Positions 11,338-22,976 of a stretch of 64,000 nt of DNA are shown piece after piece. Numbering within the stretch: the stretch's first letter is position 1; each line of letters begins with the position of its first letter. This DNA comes from Trichoderma breve (Eukaryota > Ascomycota > Sordariomycetes > Hypocreales > Hypocreaceae): assembly GCF_028502605.1 (NCBI RefSeq), contig NC_079237.1, positions 2,294,001 to 2,358,000 on the forward strand, given 5' to 3'. The notes under the pieces were generated by a model. It worked only from the letters and a program-made list of their open reading frames with translations. It was not told the origin of the DNA and searched no databases. A program made the translations under genes and the position numbers.

Positions 11338-13380
11338 AATTTGCGCAATGGGGGTTGGAAGCACACGCCGATTTATAGAAGGGCTTGTCACGGCCTTGAT
11401 CTGGGAGATGCTCGTCAGTGTTTGCGACAGGATCATGATGGGAAGACACGGTGTTCGGCTGAAGCTGAAATGAGCAGCCAGGCGATCCATCCAGGGAGGC
11501 TTGCGACAGGCGACTCAGCTCAACAACAAGCGACTCGGCCCCAAAGGGCAGCAGCACGCGAGCTCATACGGTTATCACGGTAAGTTAGCTCAATGCCCAG
11601 GAATCTGGAATAGAACAATCGTGGCTGAGGCGGGCATTGCGACGTAAGGTTGGGTCGACTAGTGCAACCTTGCTCAGAGAGGCTGGATGAGGGGGTTTTG
11701 ATGAATGGCATTCAAGCGTCGTCGCGACACCTGGTTCCGTCGATTCCAATGCCTTCCCAGAGCGATTGCTGTATCAAAAGGCCATCACCACCGCCGCACT
11801 CTGTCGCAATTCATAGCGCCCGGCTTTTATATCATCGATATTCAAGCACAGATTGCTCGCATGGGGTTTGCGACGACAAATAACGAAGCGGCCTGGCCGG
11901 AAGGACTATCGCCTATTAGTAGCTCAGTAGCTTACACTTTAACTGCCGAGCTTACAACACGGGGCGTCGCAAAAACCAGATCGAAGCGCCAGCCGCATTG
12001 CTGCAAGACATGTCTCAATCGCGCCTCGAACGGAAGCGCGAGCGCCCTTTTCGTTCCTCGTCAGTCCTCGAACCGTCTTCCCTTGCCTGAGGCATGTTCA
12101 TGTTTCAATCCGTCCAGAGTGGGGGGAGTCAAAAGAGCACTTTAAGTGGCAGCGTCTCGTCACGTGAACACGTGTTATACTGGCGCAATTTCCGATGAGA
12201 GCCCTGACGCGTCTGAGGCGCCCAAATGCGCCGGTCGCAATTTCGCCGCTGCGGCGTGATTCCGGTAAAGAAAAGTCAAATCCATTATCGCTGCGATATC
12301 CAGCAGACGCTGACACGACTTAGAGGCCATCGCCGCCCGCGTGTGCTGCTGCATCTTCGCAAAAGTGAAACTCTGAGTATTTTCGTCATCTCAAGTGAGA
12401 CGCGACGAGATCGTCCGGGCGCCGCAACCGGACTAGCGGCCCGGCGGTACGTCTCTCTGTGCTACACGCAACCCCCCGGAATATCGTCATCTCCGGGACG
12501 ACAGGCAAATGACGCGACATGTTCGCATGATGGCCCGTGCGCACATGCCGACCCCCAACGCCGCGGTAGCTCAGCGAAGCTCCAGCCTAGCTACAGTACT
12601 CGTATGGCCTTCTTTGCGCTAAAGCGTCTGCAGCGCTTGGGGATAAACAAATAAACATTGGAAAATACAACCACAGAGTCTGGCACTTCTCACCACCAGG
12701 GACCAATTAATTAAATCCCCCGGAATTCCAGGCTCCTCCCCAGCCTCCAACCACTAACAACGCACGTCTTGCAAACGGCGCATCGTTCAGGTTTTTTGTT
12801 CCTGCTGCCTGCATCTCGTACCAAGTTGCAAGCGAGAGCTGGCGCATATTCCCTGTCGTTGTCGCTATCGCCAATTTCCACCTTGCACCTTCTCAGCGGC
12901 TGAGGGGAATTTGACAGACCAGGGCCCAGAAGTACGAGAGCAGCATCTTTTCCTTTCCAACTGGGGCGGTTTCCCTTCTTCCCCAAATCCACATCGTCTT
13001 TTTTTTTTTGTCTCCATCTGTACGAAATACTCATCAGGCTCTCGCCCCTTTCCCGCTTTCTTTTTTCCCCCGTGTATGGTCGACAAGCCAAGGCTGTGTA
13101 CTGGGTCTTCAATTTGACGTGATTTTGCGTCACCGTCTAATTTGTTCTGATAATCCTTGGGAGTCCGTTGTCTCCGAAGTGCGACGCTGGAATCTCGGAC
13201 CATCCTGGACACCACGCCACGGACAGCTTTATTGTATGATATCCCGACGCGGGTCAATCAGTGGAAAGGCTACGCCGCCTTTTCGCCTTGATTCGCATAA
13301 CTTTATTTCGCGCATTCTACAAGATCAGTGTACATTATCCTTAAAGGCTCGAAAGCAAGGCGCAGACGGCCTCTCCCACA

Positions 13381-15625
13381 ATGGACGCACGGGTATGTTA
13401 GACACATGACAGAGACTAGCAAAATGGCTCTCCTTGGCTCTACGTTTTGCACTCCTTTCCTTTCCATCTATCGTATATCATGCAACCCTGGTTCAATTTG
13501 TAGCCATACTGACCCTTTATCTCCTTCATCTAGCCCTTTAGACCGCGCGGCAGCGAGAACATGCAGCAACTCCTTCATCAGCGCCACAAATCAGCAGGAG
13601 CTGTTGGCACCGCTCTGGCAGTCCCTGTGGCTGGATTCAAAGGCCCCGCTAAACGTGCTGCCTTTGGTGATGTGACAAACGTGTCCAAGACTCTGGGAGG
13701 ACGTGGTGACGAGGCCAAGGGTATCAAAAAGGCCGCCATGGTGTCCACGAATCACGCGTCCGCATCCTTTCTGAATAAGGAAAACGCGGTAAAGACTAGC
13801 AAAGATTCCCTCTCCCGACCTGCACAGCGACCCGCAGCTCTGGCAGGCAGCAAATCCAAGGTCACGACGACGGAAGCTCGTGCGGAGCCTCTGCAGAAGA
13901 AGCCCGCAAACATTCCCGCAAAGGAGTCTGCTTATAAACTCGACATCGATATCCCCCAGCTACACAGCAACAAGACCAAAAGCAATGGCGTTACGCAAAA
14001 GAAGGGTTCCTCCGTTCAAGCCGCCCCCGAGGCGCATTCGAAGCAGCCTCGTCATCACAAGAGCCAGCCGCAACTCAAACAGCAACAACCGACCCTGCGG
14101 AGAACTCAGAGCAAGGTCGAGAAAGTTGAGAAAGTCGAACGCGTTCCCAATCGGCCAAATCTTATTGAAATCGATATCGAACCTCTAGCAATGCCAGCCC
14201 TGATTGAAGACTTCTTGAACAGCGACGATTCTTATCTAGACTCGCTCAATTGCCCACCTGAGGAGGCCCCACGTGCGGACGTGAATCACGAAGACAGCCA
14301 TGTTGAGGTGTTGGCTAAGCTCCCGAATATCTCCGAGGAACCCGCCATTAATATTGAAACTTACAAAGAGGGCCTCACTCTCGCACTCTCCGAAGCCGAA
14401 GAATACTGGGACGAAGAGGATGAGGAATATGACGATCAAGATCAGGGTTACACGACGGCTCATTCGACTCGATCCCGCGACATGACGTTAGGAAACGCCA
14501 CGACCATTCTCGCCCCACGAGTAACCAGCCGTGTGCAGTGTGAACTAGACGAAGCTAGAATCGAGGTCGAGCAGACCATAACCCCGGAGGAGATTGACGA
14601 GGAGATGTGGGATGTCAGCATGGTTGCCGAGTACGGCGAGGAGATTTTTGAGTATTTGAGAGAAATGGAGGTAAGGAAACTAATCCAGCCATTCCAAGAT
14701 TTGCCTTCCCGTTGATCGCTGACCCCCTCGTACAGATGAAGATGCTCCCTAATGCCCATTATATGGAAATGCAAACCGAGATCCAGTGGTCCATGCGGAC
14801 TGTCCTTATGGACTGGCTGGTGCAGGTGCATCACCGCTTCAATCTCTTGCCAGAGACACTTTTCCTTACTGTCAACTACATCGACCGGTTCCTATCCTGC
14901 AAGATTGTTTCTATCGGAAAGCTGCAGCTAGTGGGGGCTACGGCCATCTTGGTTGCGTCCAAGTACGAAGAAATCAACTGCCCGTCATTAGACGAGATAG
15001 TCTACATGGTGGACAGCGGTTACACAACGGAGGATATCCTAAAGGCTGAGCGTTTCATGCTTAGCATGCTCGGGTTTGAGCTGGGATGGCCAGGCCCCAT
15101 GAGCTTCTTGCGACGAGTCAGCAAGGCCGACGATTATGATCTCGATACCCGAACTTTGGCTAAATATTTCCTGGAGCTCACTATTATGGATGAGCGCTTT
15201 GTGGCCTCACCTCCGAGCTTTCTTGCTGCCGGTGCGCACTGCCTCTCTAGGCTCATCTTGAACAAGGGCGAATGGGTGAGTACTTCTTTTTCTCAACTTT
15301 GCAGATATCCGACAACGATTGACTGACAAAAATTACACAGACCAAGCGCCACGTTCATTACTCTGGTTATACATGGAGCCAGCTCAAATCGCTGGTGACA
15401 ATAATGATTGAGTGCTGTGAAAACCCTGTCAAGCATCACGGAGCCGTCTTTGAGAAATATCGAGAGAAGCGATTCAAAGAGGCGTCAGTTCAAGTCCAGA
15501 ACGCCCTCGACGCTGGATTCACGCTCCCGCACCACTCGACACCTGTTCGTCGCCTGCAACCAGTCCGCGTCCCAAGTGCTACCGAACTACAGTATGCCAG
15601 CCGTCTCATCTCCATAGAAGGGTGA
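13381..15625 (+). CDS. nimE: G2/mitotic B-type cyclin
   Basis: Four coding exons: 13381-13392, 13534-14670, 14736-15275, 15341-15625, all phase 0, giving 657 residues. Introns of 141, 65 and 65 nt have GTATGT, GTAAGG and GTGAGT donors. Exon 1 encodes only MDAR and exon 2 continues PFRPRGSENMQQLL, which restores a typical cyclin N-terminus. Residues 45-53 (RAAFGDVTN) match a destruction box with Phe in place of Leu, and residues 86-88 are a KEN box: both are APC/C degradation signals. The long middle is low-complexity and acidic. The cyclin box starts near residue 400 (MRTVLMDWLVQVHHRF, then VNYIDRFL) and is followed by the C-terminal cyclin fold (LGWPGPMSFLRRVSKAD). B cyclins activate Cdk1 for mitotic entry. 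The longer middle makes it larger than yeast Clb proteins. Symbol follows the Aspergillus nidulans B cyclin. Confidence 0.95.
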
Positions 15626-15824
15626 GAATGAGGCACCCCGAGCATTTGTCTGCTGTAATTTCCGTTTTGATGTCACCACACGGCCCATTGAGGTGGCTAC
15701 ATGATACCACCGTGCTTTGAGATGCGATTCCTTATTAATTTTCGGCCCCGACCTTGCTCACTACGATTTCATTTTTGTTGTTCTCTTTTTCGGGGATTGC
15801 AGGCGATCTTACGAAGCCAATGAC

Positions 15825-15840
15825 GCACACACACACACAC
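15825..15840. repeat. CA dinucleotide microsatellite
   Basis: Eight CA units in the cyclin B downstream region. Seen directly. Confidence 0.9.
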
Positions 15841-16321
15841 GCACACATCACATTCTGGACGAGAATTTTCTTCTTTTTGTTTTTCTCACTCTTCTTGAGC
15901 TATGTTGTTTTACTGTCTGGCGTTGGTGGCTTGCTCTGGAACTGGCGGTAATGGATGGACTTATATATACCACGCAGGCGCTGGAGGGGGAAAGATGGGA
16001 TAATAATGGATAAAGCAAAAACAGGAAGGGTCGGCATGGCGCACTAGGGAGGGCATGTGCTTCGCCAAAGCTGGGGAAAGATTCTGGCCTTGATAATATC
16101 ACACTGAAGAAAGTTGTATGGATTAATACCGCCCTGTTATTTATTTGGGCATTACATTATGGATCCCGTTTTTTTCTCTTCTTCTACCAACTCAAAGAAC
16201 CTAATGAGCGGACGGACGCTTGCTGAAGTGCCATTGGAGACTTGCATCTGTAGCGCGGCGGCTATCTCCAGACTTGAATATATCGTGTTGCTGACCGCCG
16301 AATTCACCGTTTATGCACGCA

Positions 16322-16357
16322 GCTCCGGGCCTCCGGAATGCTCCGGGTCTACGGAAC
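16322..16357. repeat. 18-bp imperfect tandem duplication
   Basis: GCTCCGGGCCTCCGGAAT is followed immediately by GCTCCGGGTCTACGGAAC, 15 of 18 positions identical. Seen directly; no function inferred. Confidence 0.8.
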
Positions 16358-18005
16358 ATGCATGATTGCTGGCTGGCTGTTTCCATGCTGCATGCCAGAT
16401 GACTCGATATCAACGGATTTTATCTACTGATTGATAGCAGCAGCAGGCCACCAATATACGCACCACTGCCAAGGAGTAGATGGCACCAAACTCATTAGAG
16501 TCGCGACCGGGAGTCAGACCGGCCCGGGTGGCTGCCGGAAAGCAAATCTGTGTCTTCTGGAACCAGCCTTCTTCTTACTACCTAGTAGTATCATATTATC
16601 CTCTCCCACGCTGAGGTACCTGTACATTTATAGCCTAAATCCGTGGAGATACTTGGCGGTTTACACAGTGCCTTGACTTGAGGCCAGCCCAGCTAAACGG
16701 GTCAATTACCATACCAAAACTGCTTTGGATGCCAGAGCCTGTTGGTAGCTAGTACTTAGCTGGCGCCGGGCTGGCCGAATCATCTCCGACTGGCCCCGAC
16801 CCCAGATTTGAGCGGCTTGCTAGTGCCAAACGAAACATTGTAGTCTTGGAGAATTTACGGAGTGTATACGGACCGTTATGGAGTAATTGCTACCTGGCAA
16901 CAGTATCGAGAAGTCGGGGTAATTCGGTGGAAGAGAATATTAAGCATCGTCAAACCTGGACCCAGGACCGCCTTCGAACCTATGGTTTTGTTGGATGAGA
17001 AGGGCTGGCTGCAGGATCTGATGTCAGCTGTCTGAGGTGCATGTACGAATGCTCGTGCTGGCAACGGCTGAAGCCGGAAAGTACCTGTACCTCCGGGTTG
17101 AGGGAAGATGGCGTAATCTGCAGAGCCAGGCTTATCGCATACTCTTTTGCAATCTGCCACTTTTACGTCCTCTGATGTGTTTACCTGGGCACGATACTCT
17201 CTATTTTAATCCCTCAGGGAGTACAAGCAAGTCATGTGGGTGGTTTCCCACTGTGATGCACGAGGTACGGCGTCAAGGGCGTACCAAGCGCACATCTCAT
17301 CAGCTGGTGTTCGGGAGCCCTAGAATGGAACCGAGTACCTGGCAAGGCTTAGTCCCCTGGCACAGGCACGGAGTATTGGTACATGTCGTCGTGGAATACT
17401 CCGTGTCAAGTACAGAGTACTAAACAGGTCGTCCGCCGCTCTTTTGATGCTCACGTGGCGCCTTTCAGCATCTTCTGACCGCTGTGCAATTTAGCTGTTC
17501 AGTGGCGGCCAGGGGGAGGGAACATGGCGCACACAGTACCAGGTACATGCATCGACAGGTGGCATCTCGCCAAACCTTGCAGCCGTCCATCCGTCAATTG
17601 GCTTCCATCCATCAGGAGTAATATAAATTTTTTTTTCTTTTCCATCCTCATACTTTTACCCGCCGCTTCTTTCGCGATCCTGTGACGCTTCACTTCTCTC
17701 TCCTTTTCCTCCTTTCCTCTTTTTTTCCTTTTCTTGTTGCATGATATAGACTTAGAAATACAGATAGAGGGGAATCCGGTATAGAGGGGCTTCATCTCCG
17801 ACATTTTCCAGGCGTTTGCTCTTTTTTGGCGCTTTTTTTTTCGTCCCCCCGTCGTACCAGACCCCGATTTTCCCACTTATCCAGCTCCACAGCCTCGCCG
17901 TTTCTTCCTCCACAAGAAGCCAACAACTTTTATCCCGTCTTCCCCGCGGGCATTTTTTTGTTTGTTTTTTGGAGCAGAGATTCGGATTTGCTACTTTTCT
18001 CCAAG

Positions 18006-20366
18006 ATGGCGAGCGTTTCAACCGTCAAGGAAGCTGTCAAGGAGAGCCTGGTTGGCGGCGAGGAGCCTGCGCAGCTCTCGGCGCAAACCAAGGCTCGCTT
18101 CAACAGCCATGCGATCAAGGACCCTGAGACAGGCGAGCTGTACCTGGGACCGGACGAGTTTATCAATGCGATTGCGCCCACGGATGAGGACTATGTGAGT
18201 TTGCCATTGAGTCCATGTTTCTCTTCTCCTTTGTCTTTTTCCCTCTATTCTCCGACTTTTTGGAGGCCCCTTTTCCTTTTTTCTCTGTTTGTATGGAGAT
18301 CGGAGTCATATCGGTGCAGTTGCGGGACCAGTGACTAACAAGGCATCGCATGCAAACAGCACAAGATCAAGCGGGAACAATATTCGATCCTCTTTGGCGT
18401 CGCCGACAACAAAGGCACCGGCCGCGTCTCGTTGACCGACTGGAGTGTCTTTGAGAACCTCCTGCTCAAGCCCGACGCCGAATACGAAATTGCCTTCCGA
18501 CTGTTCGATGTCGACCGCACCGGCATTGTCAAGTACGACGACTTCAAGCGCCTCTACGAGCTCAACAAGGGCCCCGAAAACATCCCCTTCGATTGGGACT
18601 GCGAATGGGCCAAGCTGTACATTGGCACCAACAAGAACCGCCACCACCTCAACTATGCGCAGTTCTCGCAGATGCTGCGTGGCCTCCAGGGCGAGCGCAT
18701 CCGACAGGCCTTCCACCGCTTCGACAAGGATGGCGACGGCTACATCAATCCGGAGGACTTTGAGCGCATCATTCGCGAGACGGCGAGACACAAGCTGTCG
18801 GACCATCTGCTCAACAACCTGCACACCCTCTGCAACATCTCCGCCAGCAGCAAGGTCTCCTATGCCAACGTGCGAGCGTTCCAGAATATGATTATGGAGA
18901 TGGACCTGGTCGAGGTGATTTTGCGCCGCGCCGTCTCAAAGACCAAGGATGGTAAGATTACCAGGTCCGAGTTCATGAACGAGGCGTCCGGCCTTACGCG
19001 ATTCGGGCTCTTCACACCAATGGAGGCCGACATCCTCTTTCACTTTGCCAGCCTGGACGAGCCTTCCGGTCGACTGGGCCTCCGCGACTTTGCCAAGGTT
19101 CTGGACCCCTCATGGCGCAACCCCATGTACGACGTTTTGGACACAGCCAGCCAGACGGTCGATAAGGTCGCTTCCAAGGGCAGTGCCGTCCTGCACCAGG
19201 TCCTTGAGTCGGCGTACAACTTTGGTCTGGGCAGTTTGGCTGGTGCATTTGGTGCCTTCATGGTGTACCCCATCGATCTTGTCAAGACTCGCCTACAGAA
19301 CCAGCGTGGAGCGCAGCCCGGACAGCGCCTTTACAAGAACTCTATCGACTGCTTCCAGAAGGTGATTCGCAACGAAGGTGTCCGCGGCTTGTACTCTGGT
19401 GTTCTGCCCCAGCTGGTTGGTGTTGCGCCGGAGAAGGCCATCAAGCTGACGGTGAATGATTTGGTGCGCGGCCGTTTCACCGACAAGCAAGGAGGTATTC
19501 CTCTGTGGGCCGAGATTGTCGCTGGTGGTACTGCCGGTGGTTGTCAAGTGGTAAGTTTGGAACGATCTGACTCTTACGGTAACCCTTACGCATGAGCTCT
19601 CGCCTAATTAACGTTCTTTTCTCTAATCTAGGTCTTCACAAACCCTCTCGAGATTGTCAAGATTCGTCTGCAGATCCAGGGTGAAGTCGCCAAGACTGTC
19701 GAGGGCACGCCCAAACGATCGGCCATGTGGATTGTCCGCAACCTCGGTCTCGTGGGTCTGTACAAGGGTGCGTCTGCCTGTCTGCTGCGAGACGTTCCCT
19801 TCTCGGCCATCTATTTCCCCACGTACAGCCATCTCAAGAAGGATTTCTTTGGCGAGTCACCGACCAAGAAGCTGGGCGTCGTGCAGCTCCTGACTGCTGG
19901 TGCCATTGCCGGTATGCCCGCGGCCTACCTGACGACGCCTTGCGACGTCATCAAGACCCGTCTCCAGGTCGAGGCTCGCAAGGGCGAGGCTTCGTACAAC
20001 GGTCTGCGACACTGCGCGCAAACCATCTGGAAGGAGGAGGGCTTCAAGGCCTTCTTCAAGGGTGGCCCGGCTCGTATCTTCCGATCATCGCCCCAGTTCG
20101 GTTTCACCCTTGCCGCGTATGAGGTTCTTCAGACTATGCTGCCCATGCCCGGATCGGCGCAGAAGGACAAGGTGCACCTCGGCATGTCTGATGCTCTGTC
20201 TACGTTGAAGTCGAAGCAGCTGGACTCTAGCCCCTTTGCCCGCAGCAGAAATGCGCTGAAGATCATCCTCGACCTTGACGAGGACTTTGGCAAGGTTAAG
20301 CTGCCTAACGAGAAGGGATGGAGATCGCTCCCCAAGATCATCGGTGGTGGTGGTCAAGCCGCGTAA
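18006..20366 (+). CDS. AGC1: Ca2+-regulated mitochondrial aspartate/glutamate carrier (aralar type)
   Basis: Three exons, 18006-18194, 18360-19550 and 19632-20366 (introns 165 and 81 nt, phase 0), encode 704 residues. The N-terminal ~340 residues are an EF-hand regulatory domain: a degenerate hand at ~113-124 ([13 protein letters not shown]) and a canonical one at 185-196 ([12 protein letters not shown]). The C-terminal half has the three carrier repeats, each with the signature PxD/ExxKx[10 protein letters not shown] (PIDLVKTR at 367-374), NPLEIVKIR and TPCDVIKTR, followed by a ~70-residue tail. This long EF-hand plus carrier layout is that of aralar/citrin, inner-membrane exchangers of aspartate for glutamate in the malate-aspartate shuttle, with calcium sensed in the intermembrane space. 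Yeast Agc1 has an N-terminus without clear EF-hands, whereas filamentous fungi keep them. Stop is TAA at 20364. Very confident on family. Confidence 0.95.
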
Positions 20367-21104
20367 TAAGCAGAGAACTGACGACGTGAGGTGGAAAACA
20401 AGAAGAAAAAAGAAAAAAAGACGTGCATCGTCAAAACCACACTCGAGGGGAGCAATGTATGATTTCTCTCCGATGATACGATGCATCAGAATAGGCGTTT
20501 GGGTGAAAATACTGCATCACGAAAGGGGCGAGTTGTTTGTATACTTGCTTCTATTGTTTTTTTGTTCCTATTCTACCTTTCCGTTTTCTCAGAACCCTTT
20601 TTATTCCCTTGTGTTTCTATCAACACGAACCCGAACCGTGTGTACCCAGAAGAAAAGAAGAAAAGAAAGAAAATAAGACCATGAGGGATATAGAAGAGAA
20701 GAGCTAAGGACAAGGGATATCTTGCGCGCAAAAAGGAAAGGACATGACGCTTTGTTGTGATTCTTTTCTTGGTTTGCCTCTGCGGCTGTTGTTGGGGGGT
20801 TTTTTTTTCCTCCGTCGAATGTATGAGATGACCTTTTAGACCTAGACATGGGATACAGGACTAGAGGGGGGCTGTATAGCCAAGGCAAAAAGAAAAAAGA
20901 TGAATTTGTTTGGAGGAGGAGCCTTAGAGGACTTTTGATTTCGAAGAGAGAGAAGTGGGTGTTTTGATGGGTAGATGTATAGCGATACCTAGTTTTCAAC
21001 GCAACATAAAAGTGTTTTTCCTGCTTTCGACACGTTAGCCAATTGCCATTTGCAACGAATGAATCAACAAGGGGGTTCACATACCTAGGTAGGCACATCT
21101 TCAT
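20367..21104. other. Intergenic region between convergent genes
   Basis: About 0.74 kb between two stop codons. Purine-rich A/G tracts and a T run near 20801-20808, consistent with back-to-back 3' UTRs. Nothing else seen. Confidence 0.6.
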
Positions 21105-21872
21105 TTACTCTTGCTTCTCGATCTGGGGTATTGATGAGCGGACGAGATTTGCGTGTCCGCTCCAGATGTGCGCCCAGGGAGAGTCTTCCTGCGGCTCATA
21201 GGGGGCAACTTCAGCTCCCAAGGGACTTGTCATGGCATTGACCAGCCAGGCAATGTAGTGTTCGAAGCCAGTCGTGCTGCCGCTGATATAAACGTTCTTG
21301 ACGCCTCGCACCGCGTCAAACACCGCCAGGTTGTTGCAGTCGACGCCCAGGAACATGGACTGGACAAGATCGATAGACAGCTCGTCCAGCCCGGAGAAAG
21401 ATTCCGCGACGGCCTTGCGGTCGTACGGCAGGGGCAAGTCCAGACGGACCTGGACGTGGAAGCGGTGGATAAGGGGCACCAGCGTCTTGGCCTCTCGCAT
21501 GGGAGGATACCAGTTGCGCAGACGAGGGAACGTTGCGAGAAGGGTTGGGTGTGCGACGAACATGTTTGACGAATAGAGGAAGGGCGTGGCCTCCCAGTTG
21601 ATCTGGCGGTTGGCGAGGAGGATTGCTGGGTAGACGTGCTCGGAGGGCTGGGCGTAGGAGGAGAGGTGGTGGTGGGAGGAGGATTTTGGGTGAGGCGGGA
21701 TGGAGAGGAGGTGGTCGTAGATTTGGAAGCGGAGTTCTAGGGGGAGGGACATGAAGCCGACTTTTGGTGCTGATGATGGTGATGATGGCATCTCTGCTGC
21801 GGGTGTTTGTGTAGTTGGGGCAGACATTTGGGAGCTGCGTTTTAATGAGTCGACGTAGCTGAGGTAACTCAT
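21105..21872 (-). CDS. F-box/2EXR-like protein
   Basis: Single exon, 255 residues from the ATG at 21872 (context ACACAATGAG); the frame is open a further 22 codons upstream but only to a GTG, so I use the ATG. After a Ser/Pro/Thr-rich N-terminus comes FMSLPLELRFQIYDHLL and then HVYPAILLANRQINWEATPFLY. This LPxELRxxIYxxLL ... LLxxNRQINxEAxPxLY pattern is the fungal F-box-like/2EXR family, very expanded in Pezizomycotina. Some members are thought to be substrate adaptors for SCF ubiquitin ligases, but most have no known role. The remaining residues lack leucine-rich repeats or other motifs that I recognise. It converges on the mitochondrial carrier gene, with no functional link implied. Confidence 0.8.
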   Translation of the reverse strand: MSYLSYVDSLKRSSQMSAPTTQTPAAEMPSSPSSAPKVGFMSLPLELRFQIYDHLLSIPPHPKSSSHHHLSSYAQPSEHVYPAILLANRQINWEATPFLYSSNMFVAHPTLLATFPRLRNWYPPMREAKTLVPLIHRFHVQVRLDLPLPYDRKAVAESFSGLDELSIDLVQSMFLGVDCNNLAVFDAVRGVKNVYISGSTTGFEHYIAWLVNAMTSPLGAEVAPYEPQEDSPWAHIWSGHANLVRSSIPQIEKQE

Positions 21873-22363
21873 TGTGTTGAGATTTGGTGTAAGTGGTTGT
21901 ATATGTGGTGATATGATGTAAATCAAGTTTGATGGCACGAATATATCTGGTTATTGCCAAGTGTGTATCGAAAAAAGATGTATATATAAAAAGATGTAAG
22001 TGATTCTTTTTGTGTATATGGATCTAAAGCACAAGAGTATATACAACGAGGGAGGCAATGCTTATTTAAATCACTTCTCGCCAGAGCTCAAGCTGCCCAG
22101 GAATAGACTCAAGTTAGCCTGTCCGTACATCGGAAACCCACAAATAAAATAAAACGGCGTGTTCACACCGTGAGCCTCACACGTCGCAAAAGCCGAGGGA
22201 AAGGATAAAGCCAAAAGGGAAATAAGGGATGTCCACCATATCCGGGTGGCAGCGCCGGCCAGCCAATGGAAAAACGCCCGAGGGAAAAAGACCAGCAACC
22301 ATGTAAGAAGGATAGATAGTCAGACGAATCAACGGTGGAGGCTTCAGCCCGTTTGATTGAATT

Positions 22364-22384
22364 GGATGGGATGGGATGGGATGG
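22364..22384. repeat. GGATG pentanucleotide repeat
   Basis: Four GGATG units in tandem. Seen directly. Confidence 0.85.
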
Positions 22385-22976
22385 AGGACCAGGGCAGGTC
22401 AAACGTCACCGGCATTCGAACGCTCGGGTCGGCCGTTTGGGAGCGGGACGCAGGTGTTGTCGGGTTGGGCTTAGGCTGTGGGAGTGGCGTTGTTTTTTTT
22501 TCTAGGGGTCTGGTCGAATGTTGTTTACGTTGATGCGTTAGTGGCATGCGGCGGGTGTTAGTCTGGCCCGATTCTGACGATGGAGAGGTGGCTAGGGTGA
22601 TGCGACGATGGCTGATGATGTGTGTGACCAGGGTGGTGGTGGGCTGGATATTTGAAGGGCTGTGTATAGATGGGTTGGATGTTGTGTTCTGTACGGTTAC
22701 GTCGTTGTGCTTGTCAAGATTTCTATTGTTATGTGCATGAATATGAATGGATGAATGAGTTGTTAGTTGGCTGTCTGCCTAGTCATAGACTAAATACAAT
22801 CAATACAATACGTGCTAAGTGTGTGTAGTTGGTTGTGCTAGTGCTATTTACACGTCAAGTCTGCTGATGTTTTTTTGCCCGACAACGAAGAATCTCCGAT
22901 GATAAGGGATCAATAGGGTTCGCGGATTGCTTACTGGTTCGGACTGATCTGGGTCACTGCTGATTTTGCTAGTCAG

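Larger units (their letters stand above)
5818..13380. other. 7.5-kb interval between divergent regulator and cyclin genes
   Basis: No convincing protein gene. The left part (to about 6.9 kb) is probably the long spliced leader and promoter of the minus-strand regulator, and the right end is the cyclin B promoter/leader. The middle holds a TGAT microsatellite (8371-8408), a GTGCGTGC-type tract just before it, a TATG run near 10860, scattered TACTCCGT/TACTCGTA words, and an inverted-repeat pair at 10963/11321. The longest ATG-started open frame (8983-8246, minus, 245 codons) runs through the microsatellite and resembles nothing I know. Confidence 0.55.
15626..18005. other. Noncoding interval between cyclin B and the mitochondrial carrier
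   Basis: Contains the cyclin 3' UTR, a CA dinucleotide run (15825-15840), an 18-bp imperfect tandem repeat (16322-16357), a 10-bp perfect inverted repeat (17368-17377 with 17395-17404), and a pyrimidine-rich carrier leader from about 17.6 kb. No protein-like frame seen. Confidence 0.6.

Noticed and set aside
12559..12610. GCGGTAGCTCAGC, like a tRNA A box
   Set aside because: No B box (GGTTCGANTCC) or acceptor-stem pairing within 90 bases downstream.
15622..15950. Possible extra 3' exon of cyclin B using a donor at 15622 and acceptor before 15804
   Set aside because: The extension would read through the CA microsatellite, and the frame already ends cleanly after the cyclin fold.
21105..21938. 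Longer form of the F-box-like protein starting at 21938
   Set aside because: That first codon is GTG; the only in-frame ATG before the domain is at 21872, in good context.
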